A DNA stretch of 64,000 nucleotides from JAWXUD01 sp044432945 (GTDB lineage Bacteria > Cyanobacteriota > Vampirovibrionia > Gastranaerophilales > Gastranaerophilaceae): positions 1 through 64,000 of the forward strand of contig JAWXUD010000005.1 of the NCBI GenBank assembly GCA_044432945.1, in the 5' to 3' direction. The translations under genes were made by a program, and so were the position numbers. Of the stretch, positions 43,404-52,304 are shown piece by piece (position 1 is the first letter of the stretch; every line of letters begins with the position of its first letter). Below the pieces are notes generated by a model. It did not search any database. It saw nothing but the letters and a program-made list of their open reading frames with translations, and had not been told where the DNA came from.

Positions 43404-46217
43404 TTACTTAATTTTTTTAAGTGATGATATGAAATTAAAGTTTTCGACATCACCGTCAACTGTTGTCAAAAAGATTTGACTTCCTTCTTCGCCTTGTTCT
43501 AGTTCAGGAATTTCGCTGACTTCTAAAGTATAATACAAACTATCGTTTCGCACCGTTCTATCAACACGTTTCGCTAAACTATTAAGTGATAGGTTACGTA
43601 AAAAGCCTGTGAATCCTTTATTGTAATCACTGAATTTTGTATAAATTCTTAGAGTGCAATCTTTCGCTAACAAATCAAATTTGCCCACAATCAATGAGCT
43701 TAGTTGACTTGCTTTAGATTTTATAACCATTTTTTCAATAATATTATTTTCTATTGTTATATCACCATCAATCTTGTCAAAATTTCCTTCTGGAATATTT
43801 ACCAAATCTAAGATAGTAGTAGGGCTAATCATTGTTATTGGGTTTCTAAACAATGCCATAAATTTCAGTCCATATTCTAATAACCCAACTTTTTGAATTG
43901 TTCCATTTATAATATTAAACCTAATACGACCATTCATAGCTAAAGTCTCATCAGTGTTTAATTCAATAATCGTTGCCGCTTTACCAGAGATTTCACGAGG
44001 TAATGCCAACAGCGTTGAGGCAATCAAGTCTGAATCTACGCCTTTTGCACCAAGTTTTATACGATAATCATGATTAACTAAATCGCAAAAAACATCTAGT
44101 GAAGAATGTCCTTGAGCAAACTCAAATCTGTTTGATTTAACTTTGAAAATCCCTTTATCATCAAGTGTCAAGTCAGCTTTCATATCATTAAATGTTATAT
44201 CTTTATAGTATCCGTTATTAGCCTCAAGATTACATTTTTCAATAATTAACAAATTTGTGTCAAACACATAAGCATCATTGGCTTCAGTAATACCTTCAGC
44301 GTCTAATTCTTCATCAACAATATTTTGACTCTCATTAATAGGTTTGTTTTCAACAACCTCTTCAGTATTTTGCTTGCTCATAGAATTCAAAATCCTATCA
44401 ACATCAATATCTTCAACTTTTAACGAAATATCTTTGATTACAATAGGAAAAAGTAATGAATTTTGAATTTCTGCTTTAAAATCATAGTTACTTTTTTTGA
44501 ATTTGCCATTTGCCGTTATTTCGACATCTTTTTTACTTGTCTTAATAACAGCCTCTTTTATGACTAGACGCTGACTAGGGATACGAACTTTATCAACATT
44601 AATTCTGCCCCTAAACTTAGGTATCCCGTCACCTATGACATAATCCATCTTGCCATCAATTGTGCCTTTTTTAAATATTTGTTGTCCCGCTAATACATTG
44701 AAAAACTCACTAGGCAAAGGATTTGGGATATTAAAACCAAAATTGTTCACGACCAAAGTTTCGATATCCATAAGCCCATTCATTTCTATAATTGGTTCAA
44801 TGTTTTTCGTGTTTTTATTTAGCTCTTTGGCTATATAATAATTAATCGATTTTATATCAAGCTTTGTCCCTTCTAAGTTCATCTTAGCCGTAAAAGCTCT
44901 GTCATAGCTAGTTGGAGTAAGTGAAAGTCCTTCAATTAAGATATCATTACCAGTTTCAATTTTTCCCGCTAGGTCAATATCAATTACATTATATTTGGAT
45001 TTAATAATAGCTCTAGCTGGAGAATCTGCTGTCAGGCAAAATCTTGCCCCAGCAATTTTTGATAAATAATTCTCCATAAAGTCGTTAGTGACAAATCCTA
45101 CTGCCGTGATTGTTGTATCAACAGAATTGATATAATCAGTAACGATGCCTGATAATTTAATATCGTTTTTGCCATAATTTCCATAATATCCAACAAAATC
45201 GTTTAATTTTATAGTCTCATTATCAATGGTTATATACCCTTTGTTAATCGTAATAGGCAGGTCGTTAACATCTTTTACCTTTAAAGAGCTTTTATTAACT
45301 TCGATATTTCCATCAATGCCACTTGGAGTAAGTTTCATATCAAATGCAAAATCCCCTCTATAATCCTTAAAAAACGCTAACATTTTGTCCCCGTCAGGGA
45401 TAACTAGATTTGTGTTAATTAAATCTACAGCATTTCGTAATAAGAATTTTTTTGAATAAACTCTGAAATTAAATTCGTTTAAAGTTTTTATATCCATTGC
45501 TATCAAGACTTTTGATCTGTTGATAAACAATTCACAATCCTCAACGATTAATTTATGATCTTTAATAAAAAATTTATTTTCATCAGCAATTTGAATATGT
45601 GTTTTTTTGTTATTTTTATTGATTTCTATATCTAAATCAAAATGTAAATGCTTAGGTTCACGCTCACTTGTTATCATCATATCTTTTGCATCAATCACAA
45701 TAGAGGTTGCATCATCAATATTGTAATTAATATGACAATTCTCAAGTGACAAAATGGCATCTAGCCAATAAATTTCCCAATCAAAATTGGATTGTGGTGT
45801 CGCTTTATCAGCTTCTGTTTTAGGTAATAAAGCTAATAATTCATTAGTGTCAAGAAGAAAATCTTTAACTATAAATTTGTTTAATATTATTTTTTTACTA
45901 AAAAATTCTTTTAAAGATATGCTTGTTGATAAATTCTCAATATTTATAATAGATTTGCTGTCTTTTATTAAAGAGATTTCTTCTACCTCAAAATCGATAT
46001 TTGATTTCAAATCTGTTTTTAATAACGGTTTTTCTATCACAAGTTCAGCGTTTAGAGATTTCCCTGCAAAATCTTCAATTTTATTTAACAAAAATTCATT
46101 TGACACTAAATTGGGGATTAAAACTAGGTATATAAAATACGGAATAGCTATTATCAATAGCATCAGTACGGTGATTTTTGCCATCATTTTTTTGTCAATA
46201 TTTTTAAAATTATTCAT
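43404..46217 (-). CDS. Large AsmA/YhdP-like envelope protein
   Basis: A 937-residue protein with one N-terminal inner-membrane helix (residues 14-36) and a long periplasmic region of repeated beta-strands. The C-terminus has the AsmA-like signature (RFNIINGTIQKVGLLEYGLKFMALF, then LDLVNIPEGNFDKIDGDITIENN). AsmA-superfamily proteins form hydrophobic grooves that move phospholipids between membranes. AGGGGAAAAC precedes the start. With LptC and LptA it supports a true outer membrane. Expected length and architecture are intact. Confidence 0.8.
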   Translation of the reverse strand: MNNFKNIDKKMMAKITVLMLLIIAIPYFIYLVLIPNLVSNEFLLNKIEDFAGKSLNAELVIEKPLLKTDLKSNIDFEVEEISLIKDSKSIINIENLSTSISLKEFFSKKIILNKFIVKDFLLDTNELLALLPKTEADKATPQSNFDWEIYWLDAILSLENCHINYNIDDATSIVIDAKDMMITSEREPKHLHFDLDIEINKNNKKTHIQIADENKFFIKDHKLIVEDCELFINRSKVLIAMDIKTLNEFNFRVYSKKFLLRNAVDLINTNLVIPDGDKMLAFFKDYRGDFAFDMKLTPSGIDGNIEVNKSSLKVKDVNDLPITINKGYITIDNETIKLNDFVGYYGNYGKNDIKLSGIVTDYINSVDTTITAVGFVTNDFMENYLSKIAGARFCLTADSPARAIIKSKYNVIDIDLAGKIETGNDILIEGLSLTPTSYDRAFTAKMNLEGTKLDIKSINYYIAKELNKNTKNIEPIIEMNGLMDIETLVVNNFGFNIPNPLPSEFFNVLAGQQIFKKGTIDGKMDYVIGDGIPKFRGRINVDKVRIPSQRLVIKEAVIKTSKKDVEITANGKFKKSNYDFKAEIQNSLLFPIVIKDISLKVEDIDVDRILNSMSKQNTEEVVENKPINESQNIVDEELDAEGITEANDAYVFDTNLLIIEKCNLEANNGYYKDITFNDMKADLTLDDKGIFKVKSNRFEFAQGHSSLDVFCDLVNHDYRIKLGAKGVDSDLIASTLLALPREISGKAATIIELNTDETLAMNGRIRFNIINGTIQKVGLLEYGLKFMALFRNPITMISPTTILDLVNIPEGNFDKIDGDITIENNIIEKMVIKSKASQLSSLIVGKFDLLAKDCTLRIYTKFSDYNKGFTGFLRNLSLNSLAKRVDRTVRNDSLYYTLEVSEIPELEQGEEGSQIFLTTVDGDVENFNFISSLKKIK

Positions 46218-46234
46218 GTTTTCCCCTAATTCTC

Positions 46235-46263
46235 TTCATAAAATAATTATATCATGGTATGAT
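46235..46263 (+). promoter_or_regulatory. Extended -10 promoter placed for a leaderless mRNA
   Basis: TTCATA (46235-46240), 17 bases, TGG plus TATGAT (46258-46263). Six bases later is the ATG at 46270. No ribosome binding site is present. Confidence 0.55.
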
Positions 46264-46269
46264 TGTTTT

Positions 46270-47178
46270 ATGAAAGATAAGTTTAAATTTTTAATACTAA
46301 TAATATTTTGCGTAATTTTTTGTCAAAATATTCAGGCAACAGCGAATGAGCTGATATTAAACAAAGATATTCAGGTATGTAAAGAAAATAAACGCTTTGG
46401 GCTTTGTGATCTAGATGGCGAAGTTATCGTTAAGCCTGAGTATACAAAGCTTATCAGGTTAGGCGAAACTGGTTGGATAACTCAAAAACGAGGTCGCTTT
46501 GGACTAATAAGCAGTAATGGTGAAATACTAGTTAAACCCAAATACAGAAACGTTAGTCGCTATTGGGGAACTTATGCTAAATTAGGTAATGACAACGACT
46601 TTGGGATTTATAACGATAAAGGAGAGGCTGTTGTTGAGCCTGAATATTCTTCCATTGAACCACTTTATGGGAAATTGTTTTTGATCTGTAAAAAATATAA
46701 ATATGGTGTTATAAATGAGCAAGGAGTTCTTCTTTTACCGAATATATTTGATGATATTTATATGCCAACACTAACTTCATTGAGATTAAGCTATGGTGGA
46801 GAATGGTATGAAATTTCTAAAATAACGGAAGAAGATTTGTCCATGCCTGATAGTATCGATTTAATAACAATTAATAATGTGGATTTCAAATTAACACATT
46901 TGATTTCTAATACATCGGTTGCGACTGAATATTCAGCGATTACAACCACCGATTATGTTTTGAAAATATTCTCATCACTATCGCCTGCTTATGAAGAAAC
47001 CATTGATGATTTGATGTTTTCGAAGGGGGCAGATGGATTGTCTGTGTTTATGAAAATGACTTGGATACCAATGTTTCCATTCGTTTTTGCTAAAAAATAT
47101 TATATGAATTTTGTGAACCCTTATAGTGGTCCATTATCAGATTTAAAGATAGAACTTAAACGACAACTTGTTGAATAA
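46270..47178 (+). CDS. Secreted WG-repeat protein
   Basis: A 302-residue protein with a signal peptide or anchor (FKFLILIIFCVIFCQNIQATA) and four WG-type beta-repeats at residues 35-160 (RFGLCDLDGEVIVKPEY, RFGLISSNGEILVKPKY, FGIYNDKGEAVVEPEY, YGVINEQGVLLLP). The C-terminal 140 residues are unassigned. The frame is open 161 codons upstream, but that part is antisense to the AsmA-like gene and lacks coding character. The role of WG repeats is unknown, often extracytoplasmic binding. Confidence 0.78.
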   Translation: MKDKFKFLILIIFCVIFCQNIQATANELILNKDIQVCKENKRFGLCDLDGEVIVKPEYTKLIRLGETGWITQKRGRFGLISSNGEILVKPKYRNVSRYWGTYAKLGNDNDFGIYNDKGEAVVEPEYSSIEPLYGKLFLICKKYKYGVINEQGVLLLPNIFDDIYMPTLTSLRLSYGGEWYEISKITEEDLSMPDSIDLITINNVDFKLTHLISNTSVATEYSAITTTDYVLKIFSSLSPAYEETIDDLMFSKGADGLSVFMKMTWIPMFPFVFAKKYYMNFVNPYSGPLSDLKIELKRQLVE

Positions 47179-47266
47179 ATTTTTTATTATTAATATTAAG
47201 TATTTGCCAATATTATATAATATGTGTTAGCGTTAAAAGAAGTTATAATTTATGTTAGGTGGTTGA

Positions 47267-49102
47267 ATGCAAAAGCAATTTTTTATTAAATTATTTATTG
47301 TCATCTTTTTGGCGTTTTGGGCAACTTTTATTGGTTCATTTCTTACGCAAACTTATCATTCACGACATTCAGGGGTTGAGATTGTCGCTTTAAAAATAGA
47401 AGATATTAAATCTGAGTTAAAGAATAGTGAGCGTAATCTTGATACGATTAGACAGATGATTAATGCGACAGCTATTGCGAAGGCTAATGCGGTGGCTTTA
47501 ATAGTACTAAATAATCCTAAAATTATTAATGATGTATCAATTCTTGAAATATTAAAACAAAAGCTAGATGTTGACGAAATTCATATATCTGATGATAAAG
47601 GAATTTTAATTGCCTCAATACCTGTCAAATATAAAGGTTTTGATATGAACTCTAGTGAACAAACTAAAGAATTTATGCCAGCGATATCAAACAAAACTTT
47701 TACTTATGTCCAAGACCCAATGCTTCGTGGGATTAAAGACGACATTTTTCAATACGCTGCTGTAGCAAGGCTAGATAAAGCTGGTATCGTTGAAATCGGA
47801 TATAATCCTAAACGATTGACAGAGGCACAAAAACTTGCGGATATAGCCAACATTGCTAAAGGATTTAGAATTGGTCGCAGCGGTAATATCTTAATAATAA
47901 AAGATGATAAGATAATTTCTTATGGTATTGATAATTATGAATTAAGCGATAATGAAGAAAATCAGTTGTTAAATTTTGCTCAAATACATCTAAAACCTTT
48001 CGATTTGATTATAAATGGGGTTGAGCATGTTGGCTTGGCTGATGCTTATTTGGATTATAAAATCGTTGGTGTTTTGCCCAAAAATGAATTATATTTGACA
48101 AGAAATTCGATGCTTAAAATATTGTTATACGTCAATATAATATTATTTTCATTAATATTTTTGTTCTTATCATTGCTTTTAAAAGACATTGTCATATCTA
48201 AAATATTTAAGGTCAATAAAGCTTTGCAAAAGATAACCGAAGGAGATTTAAACGAGCGTGTTGATGTTAGACATGTTGAAGAATTTGAAATGCTATCAGA
48301 TGGTATAAATACAACAGTTGATGCCTTAAAATTGGCGATAGAGAAAGAAGCAAAAAGATTAGATACAGAATTAAATCTAGCAAAATCTATTCAGATTTCA
48401 GCGTTACCAAGAATTTTCCCACCATATCCAGAGCATAAAGAATTTGAGATTTATGCAAGAATGGATCCTGCAAGAGAGGTAGGGGGAGATTTTTATGATT
48501 TCTTTATGAGTGGAGCAAATCGTTTAGGATTTTTGGTGGCTGATGTTTCAGGCAAAGGAATTCCTTCGGCTTTGTTTATGATGAAATCAAAAACATTAAT
48601 CCATAACATCGCAAAAACTGGTATAGATCCAGCGGAGATGATGACAAAGGTTAATCATCAAGTATCTAAGTCAAACGAAGAAGCTTTTTTTGTAACTGTT
48701 TTTTATTGCGAACTAGAATTGTCAACTGGTATTTTAACTTGTGTTAACGCAGGACACAATCCGCCACTTATCAAACGTGCAAATGGCGAAGTAGAGGTTG
48801 TCGGTATTAGTCCAAACATTGTTGTTGGGGCAATCAATGAGGTTCAATATTCAAGCACACAGATAAAATTGAATAAAGGCGATACGATTTTATTGTATAC
48901 CGATGGGGTTACTGAAGCTAACAACGATAAAGATGAGTTCTATGGAGATGATAGGTTGTTAGGGCTTGTTAAAAACGAACTATTCACAGATAAAAATATA
49001 GAACAATCGCTAAAAATATTAAAAGAAGATATCGATAAATTTGCGAATGGAGCGGCACAGTTTGACGATATAACAACCATTGCACTTAGATACAATGGTT
49101 AA
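47267..49102 (+). CDS. Membrane sensor PP2C/RsbU-type serine phosphatase
   Basis: A 611-residue signalling protein. Two membrane helices (residues 7-28 and about 285-307) bracket an extracytoplasmic Cache-like sensor. A HAMP domain (KALQKITEGDLNERVDV) and a short coiled coil lead to a SpoIIE/RsbU-type PPM phosphatase. Metal-binding aspartates are in GGDFYDFF, VADVSGKG, TDGVTEA and FDDITTIA. These enzymes dephosphorylate anti-sigma-factor antagonists in partner-switching pathways. No antagonist or kinase gene lies beside it. AGGTGG precedes the ATG. Confidence 0.92.
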   Translation: MQKQFFIKLFIVIFLAFWATFIGSFLTQTYHSRHSGVEIVALKIEDIKSELKNSERNLDTIRQMINATAIAKANAVALIVLNNPKIINDVSILEILKQKLDVDEIHISDDKGILIASIPVKYKGFDMNSSEQTKEFMPAISNKTFTYVQDPMLRGIKDDIFQYAAVARLDKAGIVEIGYNPKRLTEAQKLADIANIAKGFRIGRSGNILIIKDDKIISYGIDNYELSDNEENQLLNFAQIHLKPFDLIINGVEHVGLADAYLDYKIVGVLPKNELYLTRNSMLKILLYVNIILFSLIFLFLSLLLKDIVISKIFKVNKALQKITEGDLNERVDVRHVEEFEMLSDGINTTVDALKLAIEKEAKRLDTELNLAKSIQISALPRIFPPYPEHKEFEIYARMDPAREVGGDFYDFFMSGANRLGFLVADVSGKGIPSALFMMKSKTLIHNIAKTGIDPAEMMTKVNHQVSKSNEEAFFVTVFYCELELSTGILTCVNAGHNPPLIKRANGEVEVVGISPNIVVGAINEVQYSSTQIKLNKGDTILLYTDGVTEANNDKDEFYGDDRLLGLVKNELFTDKNIEQSLKILKEDIDKFANGAAQFDDITTIALRYNG

Positions 49103-49113
49103 TATGTTTGATA

Positions 49114-49142
49114 TTGACACAGACTTATGATTTTAATAAAAT
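49114..49142 (+). promoter_or_regulatory. Strong promoter of the SLH protein gene
   Basis: Consensus TTGACA (49114-49119), 17 bases, TAAAAT (49137-49142). The 50-base leader contains a stem-loop, TAATCC/GGATTA (49170-49188), just before the ribosome binding site. Confidence 0.75.
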
Positions 49143-49200
49143 AATATTATAGACTAGGGAATTAAGAAGTAATCCGATTTTTGGATTAGTAAGGAGAAAA

Positions 49201-50658
49201 ATGAGAATTATGAAAAAGTTACTTGCGACAAGCTTCGTGTTGTTAGCAGTTTCTTCTGCCGCTTTAGCTTCTGCACCAACCGCAGACACAGCTAGTACAG
49301 AAGCTTATGGACACCCTTCATTATTTGGTAAAGATGCTCATTCTTATGTAGGTACTCACGCAGATTACATTACTGGTGGGGAAATTACGAATAAAGAAGA
49401 TGAAAAAAATATTGTTAACAAAGATTATGTGTTTGTTAAATCATGGGCTAGAGATGTTTTAGTTCTGATTCAAGAAACACAAGAAAAAGCTGGACACCCA
49501 GTGCCATTCAATCCAAAAGCTCCAACTTTGCGTTCAGAAGTTGCGACAATTTTAGCAGAAGGGTTAGATGTTGAGACCCCTGAAAGCTATGAGCCATATT
49601 CAGATATCGAAGACGATTATTGGGCAAAAAATTGGATTTATAAAGTTACTGAAAAAGGTATTATGATTGGTTATCCATCAGGTGTGTTCAAACCTGATCA
49701 ACCAATTACAAAAGCAGAAGTTTTTGCTACTATTGCAAGAATTATTGATATAGATTATGAAAATGTTGTTCCTGAGTATAACAATCAAGTGATGGAATAT
49801 GTTCCAACATGGGCGTATAATCCGACTAACGAAGTCGTTGCGTCTAACTTGTTAGAATTTGTTCCAGATCAACAAGGCATCGTTGAAGCTGAATATTTGA
49901 CTAAAGAACAAACAGCGTTTCTTGTAGCTTCTTTGAAAGATAATTTAAGCGATTTGCAAAACAACATAGCTATCAAAAAACATTGTGAAGAAGTCGTTGA
50001 ATTGCCAGAAGCTCAACCAGAACATGAAGTTAGAGTTAAAATGTTGGATAGACTTTCTGCAAAAACTTCAAATGTAGGCGATTATTTTACTGCAAAAACT
50101 TTATCTGAAGTTAGCGTTGATGGTTTCACATTCCCAACAGGATCAATTGTTAGAGGAAAAGTTATTGCTGTTCAAAGACCAGGCATGAACAAAAATGCAT
50201 TCATCACAGTTCAATTTAAAAGAATTAAATCAGGTGATGTTGAAATGAAATTTGATGAAAGATTGTCATCAGTAACAGCTGATAAATTTAAAAATACTTG
50301 TTTAGCAGGTAGAATTATTGGTGCGCCGTTCTCAATGGCAGCACGTTCAGTTGGAGTATTTGTTCGTTCAGGAAGTTCGGTTCTAAACATCTTGGCTAAT
50401 GGTTTTGAACAATTCGGTGATGAGTTATCAGATGGTTTTGTTGAAACGCTAAGCTTGCACCCAGGACGTGGAATGGCTAGTTTTGGAAACTCTATTTACT
50501 CAATTTTTAAAATGGGTGTAAATGTTGTTAAAATTGGCATGTCAGGTTCATTTGGTATCGTTTATGAAGTTGCAGATGAGGTTGTATACATATTTGCTCC
50601 TTCAAAATCAAATGCAGCAAGCATTAATCCTGATGAAGAATTAACAATTAAATTTTAA
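49201..50658 (+). CDS. SLH-domain envelope protein
   Basis: A 485-residue exported protein with signal peptide MRIMKKLLATSFVLLAVSSAALA. One clear SLH module lies near residues 135-185 (YSDIEDDYWAKNWI, GIMIGYPSGVFKPDQPITKAEV), with partial SLH-like segments on both sides. SLH domains bind pyruvylated or other wall polymers and tether the outer membrane in Cyanobacteria. The C-terminal 200 residues form a beta-rich domain (GDYFTAKTLSEVSV, FPTGSIVRGKVIAVQRPG) of unknown role, with amphipathic helices. A strong promoter and AAGGAG suggest high expression. Confidence 0.88.
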   Translation: MRIMKKLLATSFVLLAVSSAALASAPTADTASTEAYGHPSLFGKDAHSYVGTHADYITGGEITNKEDEKNIVNKDYVFVKSWARDVLVLIQETQEKAGHPVPFNPKAPTLRSEVATILAEGLDVETPESYEPYSDIEDDYWAKNWIYKVTEKGIMIGYPSGVFKPDQPITKAEVFATIARIIDIDYENVVPEYNNQVMEYVPTWAYNPTNEVVASNLLEFVPDQQGIVEAEYLTKEQTAFLVASLKDNLSDLQNNIAIKKHCEEVVELPEAQPEHEVRVKMLDRLSAKTSNVGDYFTAKTLSEVSVDGFTFPTGSIVRGKVIAVQRPGMNKNAFITVQFKRIKSGDVEMKFDERLSSVTADKFKNTCLAGRIIGAPFSMAARSVGVFVRSGSSVLNILANGFEQFGDELSDGFVETLSLHPGRGMASFGNSIYSIFKMGVNVVKIGMSGSFGIVYEVADEVVYIFAPSKSNAASINPDEELTIKF

Positions 50659-50677
50659 TTAAATTCATATTTTAATT

Positions 50678-50716
50678 AAGTCTTACTTTAATTCATTTTA
50701 GAGTAAGACTTTTTTT
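50678..50716 (+). terminator. Rho-independent terminator after the SLH gene
   Basis: AAGTCTTACT (50678-50687) / AGTAAGACTT (50702-50711) around a 14-base loop, followed by a T run. Confidence 0.85.
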
Positions 50717-50900
50717 GAATTGTATTAAATATTTCAAAAGGCAATTTTATTTCAAGAGGCAATTTTTCTAAAACTTTGGTTTTAATATAAATATGTAATA
50801 TCGTAGGGAAATATTTATTGAAAAAATTCAATGTAATATTAGCCAAAAATCGAAAATTAATTTTGGCGAATCAAACACCTCAGATAACTATAATACGAAT

Positions 50901-52295
50901 TTGTTAAAACAAAATGCCGAAACGGATAGTTATGTTCCTGCACAAGGGGATTTTGAAGGTTCAGAAACCGAAATTAAAAATAATAATTCAAAAAAATGGA
51001 TAATCGGTACTGGTGCGATAGTGACAGCTCTAGGGCTTGGTTTCCTTGCGAAAAAAGGTAAATTGGGCGATGGTGCTAAAGAATTTATGGAGAAAATATT
51101 TGGTAAAGCTTCGAGTGAAGTTGGCGATGAAGCACAAAATGCATTGCCTGCATCAGGTAATGTTCACCCAGATGCACAAGCCGATGTAACTAGAGTTACT
51201 AAATCAGAATCAAAAATGACTGATGTAGCAAATCAGCATTATGACGATATTAAATCAAATCTTGATGGCACAATGCAAGTTAAAGTAAATGATAAAAAAT
51301 CCCCAGAACTTGAAGCGATGGCAAAGCATTATGAAGACGAAATAACTATTAAAAAGGCTGCAGAAGAGGCTAGTAAAAAGGCTGCTGAGGAGTTGAAAGG
51401 CTTTAAGAATTCGCTAGAAGGTAAAGAATGGAAAGAATTATTAGAATTGCAAGACCAAAATTTGTCTAAAGAACAACGAAATATTTTAGAAATGAAAATG
51501 TTTACATCTCATTATATCGATGATAATGATTTAGTCCATGGTTATTATTTTCCAGAAGTCGGTGAAACTCGATTTGATTTTAAAATAACTCATGAGATGG
51601 TTGATAAATTAAACACTAGAAGAAAAGAAGCTGTTGAGGCTTGGAATTCTTTAAAAAACAAATTTAGTGGGCTTTCAGATGATGAAATAAAAGCGGTTTA
51701 TAGTGAAGCAAGTGCTGGTAAATCAACAATGGATATAACGGAATACAGAGTTTTAAAAGAAGTCGTTGCAGAAAAATTTGAGCCAGCTAATTACAAGTTT
51801 CCTAAAAAAGTTACAGGAAGCCCTCACCCAATACATCACGATTTAAATCGATATAATTTCGACTTGCATAATGGAACAATAAGTAATTCACGAAAGTTAG
51901 AAATTGATGCTGGATTTGAAGCTTTAAAACCACTAGAAGAGCCTTGTACGGTCTATAGAGGACGTGTAAAAAATCCTATTATTAAGTCGTCCAATAAAGA
52001 TTTTGGAATAATTGAAAATGCAAAAGTTGGCGATACGATAATTCCAGATACAGGTTGCTCTTACACCGGGTTTAGTAGAAGTCTAGCTGATAACTGGTGT
52101 TGTAATAATGGAAGCTCTGATGCGATAATGTATGAAATACGTGTACCTAAAGGTGCAAAGGTATCAAGGAATTTAGAACATGGTGGCGAAATGGTATTCC
52201 CAAGAGAATCTCAATACAAGATGATATCTAAAGGTAAAGATCCACAAGGTGTCACTAATGTTGTGTTAGAATATATTTTACCAAAATCCGTATAA
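50901..52295 (+). CDS. ADP-ribosyltransferase-like protein
   Basis: At least 464 residues. A hydrophobic segment (WIIGTGAIVTALGLGFLA) lies at residues 34-51. Helical Lys/Glu-rich parts follow. The C-terminus (from about 350) resembles the ARTC/exoenzyme ADP-ribosyltransferase fold, with R353 in VYRGR, the GFSRS strand at 390-394 (STS position) and E430 in GGEMVFP (catalytic glutamate). The residue two before the glutamate is glycine, not the Glu/Gln of ExE or QxE. The TTG at 50901 has no ribosome binding site. The frame is open to 50799, and AGGGAA is spaced correctly for an ATT at 50817, so the true start may be there. A toxin or effector role is an inference. Confidence 0.68.
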   Translation: MLKQNAETDSYVPAQGDFEGSETEIKNNNSKKWIIGTGAIVTALGLGFLAKKGKLGDGAKEFMEKIFGKASSEVGDEAQNALPASGNVHPDAQADVTRVTKSESKMTDVANQHYDDIKSNLDGTMQVKVNDKKSPELEAMAKHYEDEITIKKAAEEASKKAAEELKGFKNSLEGKEWKELLELQDQNLSKEQRNILEMKMFTSHYIDDNDLVHGYYFPEVGETRFDFKITHEMVDKLNTRRKEAVEAWNSLKNKFSGLSDDEIKAVYSEASAGKSTMDITEYRVLKEVVAEKFEPANYKFPKKVTGSPHPIHHDLNRYNFDLHNGTISNSRKLEIDAGFEALKPLEEPCTVYRGRVKNPIIKSSNKDFGIIENAKVGDTIIPDTGCSYTGFSRSLADNWCCNNGSSDAIMYEIRVPKGAKVSRNLEHGGEMVFPRESQYKMISKGKDPQGVTNVVLEYILPKSV

Positions 52296-52304
52296 ACTAT
52301 TTTC

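Noticed and set aside
45787..46269. 161-codon upstream extension of the WG-repeat gene
   Set aside because: It is antisense to the AsmA-like gene, has no ribosome binding site, and the signal peptide begins at 46270.
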